Source: Myxococcales bacterium
GTDB lineage: Bacteria > Myxococcota > Polyangia > Fen-1088
Length of the DNA: 19,146 nt
Direction: 5' to 3'
Assembly (NCBI GenBank): GCA_003153875.1
Contig: PMBY01000529.1
Location: forward strand, 10,120 to 29,265
The first letter of the stretch is position 1. Every line of letters begins with the position of its first letter. Shown here one piece after another: positions 6,682 to 12,535 of this stretch. Under the pieces are notes generated by a model. It was not told where the DNA came from, did not search any database, and saw only the letters and a program-made list of their open reading frames with translations. Made by a program: the position numbers and the translations under genes.

Positions 6682-7596
6682 ATGAAGCATTTTGCGCCTT
6701 TGTTGCTTGCGACCCTTTCCCTCGGCGCCTGCGGCAACTACTCCAATGAGGATCTCGATTTCCAGTTGGCGTTGCCCGAAGACGGCGAGTTGGATGCCAA
6801 GCTCCCGCAGGCCCTTACTCTCGACACCTCGTCTGAGTACTACAAGCTAACCCGGCAGGTGGTCACCACCTTCAACGGCTGGGCGGCCGCGCTGGTCAGT
6901 CTGGTGGACGACGTGCGCCGCTACTCGCCCACCTCGCGCAACGGGGCCGAGCGCATCTGGGGCCCGTTTGCCGACGACAAACATCCGGGTTGGCAGATCC
7001 GCGTGGTGATGGTGCGCGTCGCCGACCCCAACGCGCCAGCGCCGGCCTTCCGGGTTTCCTACAGCATCCAACTCCGCAACGCCGCCCAGAAAGACTCCGT
7101 GTTCTTCGATTTCATGACCGGCAACTACAGCTCTTCAGGAAGCGCCCGGCGGGGCCAGGGAGACATGCTTCTGGATGTGAAGACGGCACGCGACGCTCAA
7201 TTTCCGGTCGACGATTTCGGCGACCTGGAGCGGCTCGATCTCGCCTACGACACGGCCAATTACCCCATCACCGTGCACATGGTCGTCCAGAATGTGGCCA
7301 CGGCGAAGAACCGTGGTGCTGACTACAGCTATGCCGAGAACGCCGATGGCTCGGGTACTCTCATCTTCGACTTGACGGTGGACGCGGTTCCCGGCGTGCC
7401 TGGAGCTACCGACGTCACGTTCATCAGCCACTGGCTGGGCTCAGGCGCGGGCCGCACCGATGCGTACCTGAAGGGGGTGGCGGTGGACACGCCGGTGGGC
7501 ATCGATTGTTGGGGCACGAGTACGGTTGCTGACTACGTGTGGCGCTGGAACGGCCAGGGCAACTTTGGCTCTGCCGATAGCTGCGTCTATCAGTGA
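6682..7596 (+). CDS. Lipoprotein B of the sigma/caspase operon, paralogue of lipoprotein A
   Basis: A 304-residue predicted lipoprotein. The signal peptide MKHFAPLLLATLSLGAC has a lipobox LGAC with Cys at residue 17. AGGAG at 6670-6674 overlaps the caspase stop codon and sits well for the ATG at 6682, so translation is probably coupled. It is clearly related to the first gene of the operon: both share a Y-x-x-TR segment, the IWGPF block, a DYSYAENADGSGTLIFDLTV-type block and the SHWLGSGAGRTDAYLKG signature, followed by a conserved DCWGT-type cysteine that may pair with the Cys near the C-terminus (DSCVYQ). No known domain or catalytic motif was recognised. It probably acts in the periplasm with the caspase-like protein as partner, substrate or inhibitor. 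That role is inference from position alone. Confidence 0.85.
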   Translation: MKHFAPLLLATLSLGACGNYSNEDLDFQLALPEDGELDAKLPQALTLDTSSEYYKLTRQVVTTFNGWAAALVSLVDDVRRYSPTSRNGAERIWGPFADDKHPGWQIRVVMVRVADPNAPAPAFRVSYSIQLRNAAQKDSVFFDFMTGNYSSSGSARRGQGDMLLDVKTARDAQFPVDDFGDLERLDLAYDTANYPITVHMVVQNVATAKNRGADYSYAENADGSGTLIFDLTVDAVPGVPGATDVTFISHWLGSGAGRTDAYLKGVAVDTPVGIDCWGTSTVADYVWRWNGQGNFGSADSCVYQ

Positions 7597-7598
7597 CC

Positions 7599-7621
7599 CC
7601 GCCGTCTAGCGCGAGCGGCGG
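7599..7621. terminator. Possible hairpin at the end of the caspase operon
   Basis: CCGCCG at 7599-7604 pairs perfectly with CGGCGG at 7616-7621 across an 11-base loop, three bases after the last stop codon of the operon. No T-run follows, so it is only a candidate terminator. It also lies at the junction with the mutY remnant. Confidence 0.35.
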
Positions 7622-7773
7622 CCCCGTCTGCACCTGGGTTTGCTGGAGCATGACCTCGGAAACCCAGATAGCATAGGGTCACGCGTTCTGCGCCAGGGCA
7701 AATCGCGGGCGTGCTTGCGGTAGAACGCAAGCAGCGCGCGTCGCAGCAAGGTCACGGACTTTGGCGCTTCCAC
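7622..7773 (-). pseudogene. mutY: Frameshifted 5' fragment of mutY (A/G-specific adenine glycosylase)
   Basis: The minus strand reads LLRRALLAFYRKHARDLPWR then RTRDP, the well-known N-terminus of MutY. The reading frame then shifts by one base near 7674-7679. The other frame continues AIWVSEVMLQQTQVQT, exactly the next MutY block. One lost base (GACCCTATGCTATC, where a Tyr codon is expected after Pro) explains the break. After QVQT the sequence diverges completely at about 7625, so the helix-hairpin-helix, the catalytic Asp, the iron-sulfur cysteines and the NUDIX-like C-terminus are absent. A GTG at 7773 could be the old start. MutY removes adenine mispaired with 8-oxoguanine. This copy cannot work. 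The break lies about 28 bp from the end of the caspase operon. Confidence 0.85.
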
Positions 7774-8067
7774 ATGGCCATTCCTCGAAAGGCGCAGTCT
7801 ACTCCATCGCGCTCTCGGCCAGAGCACGAGGCCACCGCCGTAGAATGCACCTAGAAGCGAACCTGACCCTATGGGAAAGCCACGTCGATGCTACCGCTGC
7901 TGCAGACACCGCACCCTTCGCCATTGATCTCGCGCGAGGTGTAGTTTGGCGTGAAGGTTTGCTCGCGCTGGCGCTGTCGGCACCACCTTGGCGCGATCCT
8001 TGGCCGCGGATCCGAGGATTCCTCCCCTGCCCTTCCCGGTCGTGGGCTCCTCGGTTTCCTGACGCCG
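7774..8067. other. Non-coding stretch between the mutY remnant and the kinase-like gene
   Basis: About 300 bp. Open frames cross it, but none has recognisable motifs, a ribosome-binding site or a conserved partner. I see no RNA gene or further mutY sequence in it. Confidence 0.45.
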
Positions 8068-8085
8068 GCCTCAGTCTCCTGAGGC
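8068..8085 (-). terminator. Hairpin after the pseudokinase gene
   Basis: GCCTCAG and CTGAGGC form a perfect seven-base-pair stem with a four-base loop, starting two bases after the stop codon of the minus-strand kinase-like gene. There is no U-tract on either side. A role in ending the trmL-pseudokinase transcript is likely but not proven. Confidence 0.5.
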
Positions 8086-8087
8086 GG

Positions 8088-10025
8088 TCAGTAGTTAAAC
8101 TGAACCCGGTGCGGACGGTTGAGCTGGACCTCGCGGTCGAAGGTCCAGATGCGATTCTGCGGGATCACGAACAGGCCGACGGAATGTCGGCCCGGCTCGA
8201 TCCTCAAGTCGCTGGCGGGACACAGCTCGCCCGAATCTCTCCCGTCCACAAACACCGGATACCGGGCCTCGGTGGCACAGGTCACAGTCAGCGGCACGCG
8301 CCCGCCGTCGAGACGAGGGGCAACCAACATCTCTCGCTCCCACAACACGCCCTTGCCAGTGTCGACCACATCTCGCAACATGCGGTAGCCTGGCAATGTC
8401 ACCACCAAGCGATGTGAATCAGACGTGGTGACGAGCGTGAGCGGGGTCTTCTCCTTTTGCACGCCATCGAGCCAGACCGTCGCACCAGCCGGCGTGGTCT
8501 TCACCACCAGCTGACCCGCCGGCAGGGGCGTAGGCTCAGGCGGCTTGGGCGGGCGCAATTCGGCCGCGCGACGGGCAGCCTCGGCCACCAACTGCGCGTT
8601 CCGTCGCTCGGTTTCGACCCGGGTCGCGGCCCACTCCCGATAGAAGAAGACGCCCGCAACCGCCGCAACCACTAGCAACCCGACCAGAGGTATCAGCGCC
8701 AGCCGCGACATCTTGCGGGCCAGCTCACTCCGGTACCAGACCGGAATCCGTAGGCGGCGACGGCGACGACGCCTGACCTTTCCGTCTGCCCCGACCTCGA
8801 CTTGCTCCTGCACATCGTCGTCGTCGTCGTACACCGCGCCGACGTCGGGATCATCGGCCGAGATCTCGGAGAGTCCGCGCTCCCGACCGTCCTGTTCCGC
8901 TGCCTCGGCAGCACCGGCATCGTCGGACGGCGAGGCTTCAAGCGAAAACGGCACCACCGGCTCAACCGCCGATGGCTCGGTCGCCGCTGCACGAGCCGCG
9001 GCGAAAGGACGCGGGTCCTCGGTAATGACTTCGTCGAGCGCGAACGGAACCAAGGAGCCGGCAGCCGCGCTCGGGACAGCGGGCGAATCAGGAGCGGAAC
9101 CAGGGGTGCGCGTGGCCGCGGCCATGGGACCGGCCTCGGCAGCCAACATGGCGGCCGAGATCTGGCGGGCCACCTCGGCCGCGGACCTTGGCCGCAGGCC
9201 CGCATCTGACGACAACAGCTTGGCCATCACGGCATGCAGCCAGGGAGGCATGCTCGGCAACGCAGGCACGCCGGCTGCAATCCTGTCCCTAAGCTGGTCA
9301 CCGGTTTGCGCCGTGAAGGGCGGCGTGCCGGTGAGGAGGAAGAAAATCAAGGCGCCGATGGAATACAGGTCCGACGCAGGCACGGCGGCCGATCCCGCAA
9401 GCTGCTCGGGCGCGGCGAAAAACCACCGACTGATGTCGGCGTCGCTGCGAGGCCGCACCGCCTCGGCCAAACCGCAATCCAGGAGAAACACCTCGCCATC
9501 GGGCGACACCAAGACATTGCCCGGATTGAGTCCGCCGTGCACGCGCGGGGCTTGCGTGCGCGCGTGCAGCGGGGCCAGACGCTCGGCAAGCTTCCGCCCG
9601 AGCAGGCCCACCAGGCGCGGATCCATTGATCCGCCAGGCGCCGCCTGGCTGCGCAACTGCGCCAGATTCACGCCAGCCTTGAACTCGCACGCCGCATAGA
9701 TCTGTCCAGGCCCCTCGCACAGCTCGACCACGCGCACGAACCCCGACTGGTCGAGCCCGGCCAACCGACGCGCCGCCTCGACAAAGCGGGCCGCGAGCTG
9801 AGCGTCGGGGTGCCCACGCCCGGCGCGCAGCAACGTCAACACGAAGCGCCGCTCATCGACGCCTGGCTTCACGTCGGCCAGCCGGGCGCGATAGGTTTCC
9901 GTGGTCCCGCCCTCACCCAGCAGGGCCTCCGTTTGGAAACGTCCGAGGCGCAGCACTCTCGTGGTCATCGGCCCAAGGCCTCGATGATAGTCCTCCCGCG
10001 GAAGCAGCCCAATCTTTCGATCCAT
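8088..10025 (-). CDS. Membrane-anchored pseudokinase with C-terminal PEGA domains
   Basis: A 645-residue protein with a Ser/Thr-kinase fold that has lost key catalytic residues. The glycine loop is partial (GEGGTTETY, residues 37-45). The expected ATP-binding Lys is Thr (FVLTLLRA, T64). The HRD catalytic Asp is Gly (VHGGLNPGNVLV, G165). The alpha-C Glu (E83), N170, the metal-binding Asp (D183, in DCG rather than DFG) and the APEQL motif remain. After an Ala/Pro/acidic linker come an Asp run (about 399-403), an Arg run (about 417-425), a membrane helix (about 442-463) and an extracytoplasmic part with a PEGA domain (about 504-565: TTPAGATVWLDG, TLPGYR) and a second PEGA-like repeat (VFVDGRDSGELC). 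It probably works as a scaffold or ligand-binding switch. The start ATG has GAGGAG overlapping the trmL stop. Confidence 0.88.
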   Translation of the reverse strand: MDRKIGLLPREDYHRGLGPMTTRVLRLGRFQTEALLGEGGTTETYRARLADVKPGVDERRFVLTLLRAGRGHPDAQLAARFVEAARRLAGLDQSGFVRVVELCEGPGQIYAACEFKAGVNLAQLRSQAAPGGSMDPRLVGLLGRKLAERLAPLHARTQAPRVHGGLNPGNVLVSPDGEVFLLDCGLAEAVRPRSDADISRWFFAAPEQLAGSAAVPASDLYSIGALIFFLLTGTPPFTAQTGDQLRDRIAAGVPALPSMPPWLHAVMAKLLSSDAGLRPRSAAEVARQISAAMLAAEAGPMAAATRTPGSAPDSPAVPSAAAGSLVPFALDEVITEDPRPFAAARAAATEPSAVEPVVPFSLEASPSDDAGAAEAAEQDGRERGLSEISADDPDVGAVYDDDDDVQEQVEVGADGKVRRRRRRRLRIPVWYRSELARKMSRLALIPLVGLLVVAAVAGVFFYREWAATRVETERRNAQLVAEAARRAAELRPPKPPEPTPLPAGQLVVKTTPAGATVWLDGVQKEKTPLTLVTTSDSHRLVVTLPGYRMLRDVVDTGKGVLWEREMLVAPRLDGGRVPLTVTCATEARYPVFVDGRDSGELCPASDLRIEPGRHSVGLFVIPQNRIWTFDREVQLNRPHRVQFNY

Positions 10026-10028
10026 GCG

Positions 10029-10034
10029 CTCCTC
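10029..10034 (-). promoter_or_regulatory. Ribosome-binding site of the pseudokinase gene, overlapping the trmL stop
   Basis: GAGGAG on the minus strand lies three bases before the ATG at 10025 and shares bases with the TGA of trmL (10035-10033). This decides the start against upstream in-frame codons and suggests translational coupling. Confidence 0.6.
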
Positions 10035-10500
10035 ACGCCCTCCTCCGCCACTGCCTGGCCACCTCATAGACGGCCACGCCCGCAGCAGTGGAAATGTTTA
10101 GCGAGCGCAGGCCCGGATCCACCATGGGAATGCGAGCGGTTCGGTCGACGTAGCGGGTCAGAATCTCCGACGGCAAACCCACGCTCTCGCGGCCGAAGAC
10201 CACGACCACGTCTTCTGGGAAGTCGATGTCCCACAGCGTGCGCTCGGCCGATGCAGTGAAGAAGAAGGGCACACCCAGTTGCGGCAACTCGGCCTCGATG
10301 GCTGGCCAGCCAGGCCAGACCCGCAGACGCACCCTGGGCCAGTAGTCCAGACCCGCACGCCGAAGATGACGATCTTCGAGGGTGAAACCAAGCGGCTCGA
10401 CCAGATGCAAAGTCGCTCCCACGGCCAACGAAGTGCGACCGATGTTGCCGGTGTTCCAATGGATCTCCGGCTCGACGAGCACGATGTGGAGGGAGGGCAC
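10033..10500 (-). CDS. trmL: tRNA (cytidine/uridine-34 2'-O)-methyltransferase TrmL (SPOUT family)
   Basis: A 155-residue SPOUT methyltransferase close in length to E. coli TrmL (157). It starts LHIVLVEPEIHWNTGNIGRT, where NTGNIGRT is motif 1. It continues with HLVEPLGFTLEDRHLRRAGLDYW, motif 2 VVVFGRESVGLP and motif 3 IPMVDPGLRSLNISTAAGVAVYE, the knotted S-adenosylmethionine site. The family methylates the ribose of the wobble base in leucine tRNAs. The start chosen is the GTG at 10500, because homologues begin right at the LHIVL strand. The open frame runs further upstream, but that part is a dispersed intergenic repeat. No strong ribosome-binding site precedes the GTG. Seven bases separate its stop from the pseudokinase start, so the two form an operon. 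Confidence 0.92.
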   Translation of the reverse strand: MPSLHIVLVEPEIHWNTGNIGRTSLAVGATLHLVEPLGFTLEDRHLRRAGLDYWPRVRLRVWPGWPAIEAELPQLGVPFFFTASAERTLWDIDFPEDVVVVFGRESVGLPSEILTRYVDRTARIPMVDPGLRSLNISTAAGVAVYEVARQWRRRA

Positions 10501-10534
10501 GAAAGCCCCAGTGTAGCCTGTGAGCGGTGCGGAC

Positions 10535-10690
10535 GGCCAGCGTGCGCGCGAGCGGTACGCGTGAGCGGCGGCGTGAGCGGTAGCGACCGGCGTTGAGCGT
10601 GGGCGGCTCGCGGCACACAGGCCGCACACGCTTTCCGCCTTCCGCGTAGCGCACACGAACTCGCCCACACCCGCGCGACCCGCGGGCCGG
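10535..10690. repeat. Dispersed intergenic repeat, copy 2
   Basis: In the spacer between the DUF6918 gene and trmL lies GC-rich sequence built from GTGAGCGG/GTGGGCGG units. It matches, in inverted orientation and with indels, the core of the element at 15110-15260. Shared blocks include GCGTGAGCGGTAGCGA (10571-10586), GCGTGGGCGGCTCGCG (10597-10612) and CCGCCTTCCGCGTAGCGCAC (10636-10655). They occur in the same order in the other copy. The terminal inverted repeats seen around the other copy are not evident here. The function is unknown. Confidence 0.65.
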
Positions 10691-10713
10691 CCCCCTAGGC
10701 CGCCCGACGGTTT

Positions 10714-11175
10714 CTACGTCGCAGGCGCAGCCGCAGCGGCGCTGGTGTATTTCGCCACCATGCGGCTGACACGCGGAATGGCCGCTTCGGTATGCTTCTT
10801 GGCCATGGGCCGCATCTTGTCGTAGGCGCCCCTGACGATTTGATTCTTCGCCCGCTGTGCGCGCTGGTCGGTTATGCCCAGCAGCGCCTCGGCCGCCTCG
10901 CCGGCGCGTGCATTCATGTAGGCAGACACCGGCTCATTCTTGGCCAGCGCAGCCTGGTACAACGGGTCCAGGCGATCGGCAAAATCGTCGAGCAAGGCGT
11001 CGATGACTTCCGGGATGAACCCCGGTTTGACGGCCTTCACCACGGCATAAGCAGCCTTGATGGGTATGCCCATCAGGCCCTTGGAAGCGACTTCCTCTTC
11101 GATGATTCGTTCGCAGTCAACCACCACCTGCTTGCGGGTTGCGGGTGGACCCAGAATCTCCTTGAGTGTGCTCAT
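10714..11175 (-). CDS. DUF6918-like conserved protein of unknown function
   Basis: A 153-residue soluble, mostly helical protein with no signal peptide or membrane segment. It begins MSTLKEILGPPATRKQVV, has a central EEEVASKGLMGIPIKAAYAV and a helical DALLDDFADRLDPLY segment, and ends with LLGITDQRAQRAKNQIVRGA and a short Ala-rich tail. This pattern (LLGITD-R, a basic YDKMRPMAKKH segment, then an AIPR-x-x-R helix) matches what I recall as DUF6918, found in Myxococcota and Actinobacteria and without a known role. The family assignment is from memory. The start at 11175 is preferred over an ATG at 11220, because homologues begin near the TLKEIL segment. It is divergent from the MFS gene, with only 39 bp between the starts. 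Confidence 0.75.
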   Translation of the reverse strand: MSTLKEILGPPATRKQVVVDCERIIEEEVASKGLMGIPIKAAYAVVKAVKPGFIPEVIDALLDDFADRLDPLYQAALAKNEPVSAYMNARAGEAAEALLGITDQRAQRAKNQIVRGAYDKMRPMAKKHTEAAIPRVSRMVAKYTSAAAAAPAT

Positions 11176-11214
11176 GTGCGGCACTTTACCGCGATACGGC
11201 CTTTCGTGGTACCC
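11176..11214. promoter_or_regulatory. Divergent intergenic region (DUF6918 and MFS transporter genes)
   Basis: Only 39 bp separate the two divergent starts, so the promoters must overlap or extend into the coding regions. No -35/-10 pair stands out. Confidence 0.35.
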
Positions 11215-12474
11215 ATGCAATCTGTGACCACGGGATCCCGCACCAGCCTCCCGCAGCGTCCGGCCAGCACCCTGGCTGTGCTGACCGGCCTGAATGCGCT
11301 CAATTACCTGGACCGCTTCATCACGGCGCCGGTGCTGCCCCTAATCATCGCCAGCCTGCACCTCTCGGACGCGCAGGCTGGCTCGCTGCAGACCGTGTTC
11401 ATCTTTGTTTACTCGCTGGCCTGCCCTGCGTCGGGCCTGCTCGGTGATCGCTCCAAGCGCCTGCACATTGCCGCTGCGGGCGTGGCGCTGTGGAGCCTGG
11501 CCACCTTCGCCTCGGGCCTGGTGGCCAGCTTCGCCTGGCTGGCCCTGGCGCGCGCCGTGGTGGGCATCGGCGAAGCCAGCTACACGGTGGTAACGCCGTC
11601 GCTGCTGGCCGACCACTACCCGCCCGACCGCCGCGGCCGCGCGCTGTCGATCTTCTACGCGGCCATGCCAGTGGGAATCGCGCTCGGCTACGTGCTGGGC
11701 GGCCAGATCGGGGCGCGCTTCGGTTGGCGGCCCGCCTTCTTCGTGGCTGGCGGGCCTGGCCTGGTGCTCGCCCTGGCCTTGCTCTTCCTGCGTGAGCCGC
11801 CGCGCGGACGATTCGACCAGCCGTCGCGACCGGCGACCTCGTTGCGCGAGACCATCGCAGCGCTACGCCGGCGGCCCAGCTTCTTCTTCAACATGGCAGG
11901 ACAAACTGTCTTCACCTTTTCCATGGGCGGCCTGGGCGCGTGGATGCCCACCTATTTCGTGCGCGAGCGCGGCTTGAGCGTGGCCGCAGCCGGCACGATC
12001 TTCGGCGCCTTGCTGTTGGTGGCGGGATTCCTGGGCACCATCGCGGGCGGCCAGCTGGGCGACCGGCTGGCGCGCCGTTTTCCAGGCGCCCACTTCAGTT
12101 TCTCGGGCTGGGCGCTCATCGCCTCGCTGCCCTTCACCTTGGCGGCGGTTCTGGCCCGCGCGCCTGCAGTTTTCTGGCCGGGCATGTTCATCACGATGCT
12201 GTTGTTGTTCCTCAACATGGGACCGCTCAACGCCGCCATGGTGAACGTACTCCCGCCTGACCTGCGTGCGCGAGGAGTCGGCCTGCACACCACGACCATT
12301 CATCTTCTCGGCGACGCCTTGTCGCCCTTTCTCATCGGTCTCGTGTCCGACTCGGTCGGGTTGCGCATCCCCGTGCTGCTCACCGGCCTGCTTCTTCCCT
12401 TGGCCGGCTTGGTGCTGCTCATCGGTCGCCGACAGCTGGTGGCCGACCTTTCAGCCCGGCCGCCCCAGAGCTAA
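11215..12474 (+). CDS. MFS transporter, Spinster-like
   Basis: A 419-residue major facilitator superfamily protein with about twelve hydrophobic helices. The N-terminal helix carries LNALNYLDRFITAPVLP, the NYxDR signature of Spinster-type carriers, and the loop between helices 2 and 3 has the MFS motif SGLLGDRSKR. VGIGEASYTVVTPSLLADHY and RRGRALSIFYAAMPVGIALG complete the N-terminal half, and a matching second half follows a loop near RFDQPSRPATSLRE. Eukaryotic Spinster proteins export sphingosine-phosphate or lysophospholipids. Bacterial substrates are mostly unknown, so none is assigned here. The open frame runs back to 10792 antisense to the DUF6918 gene, but homologues start just before the first helix, so the ATG at 11215 is used, with no clear ribosome-binding site. 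The next gene starts 61 bp downstream. Confidence 0.88.
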   Translation: MQSVTTGSRTSLPQRPASTLAVLTGLNALNYLDRFITAPVLPLIIASLHLSDAQAGSLQTVFIFVYSLACPASGLLGDRSKRLHIAAAGVALWSLATFASGLVASFAWLALARAVVGIGEASYTVVTPSLLADHYPPDRRGRALSIFYAAMPVGIALGYVLGGQIGARFGWRPAFFVAGGPGLVLALALLFLREPPRGRFDQPSRPATSLRETIAALRRRPSFFFNMAGQTVFTFSMGGLGAWMPTYFVRERGLSVAAAGTIFGALLLVAGFLGTIAGGQLGDRLARRFPGAHFSFSGWALIASLPFTLAAVLARAPAVFWPGMFITMLLLFLNMGPLNAAMVNVLPPDLRARGVGLHTTTIHLLGDALSPFLIGLVSDSVGLRIPVLLTGLLLPLAGLVLLIGRRQLVADLSARPPQS

Positions 12475-12535
12475 CCCCCATCCTCCAGTCACGGATCTGA
12501 TATCGTTCTGGACCTGCCCAGAGGGAGAACGCTTC

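Noticed and set aside
7761..8417. A 218-codon plus-strand open frame across the mutY remnant and the end of the pseudokinase gene
   Set aside because: No recognisable motif or ribosome-binding site. It overlaps the end of the pseudokinase gene antisense and is explained by high GC.
8817..8830. GTC trinucleotide repeat considered as a hypervariable microsatellite
   Set aside because: It is only about five units and encodes a short Asp run inside a coding region, so phase variation is not supported.
8713..9699. A 328-codon plus-strand open frame antisense to the pseudokinase
   Set aside because: Composition is Ser/Ala/Arg-rich shadow sequence of the Ala/Pro-rich linker, and the opposite strand has clear kinase and PEGA motifs.
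10501..10668. Upstream extension of trmL by 56 codons
   Set aside because: The added residues are encoded by the dispersed repeat, and TrmL proteins begin at the LHIVL strand.
10792..11214. Upstream extension of the MFS transporter frame by about 140 codons
   Set aside because: It runs antisense to the DUF6918-like gene and would put soluble residues ahead of the first transport helix. The ATG at 11215 matches the expected start of the family.
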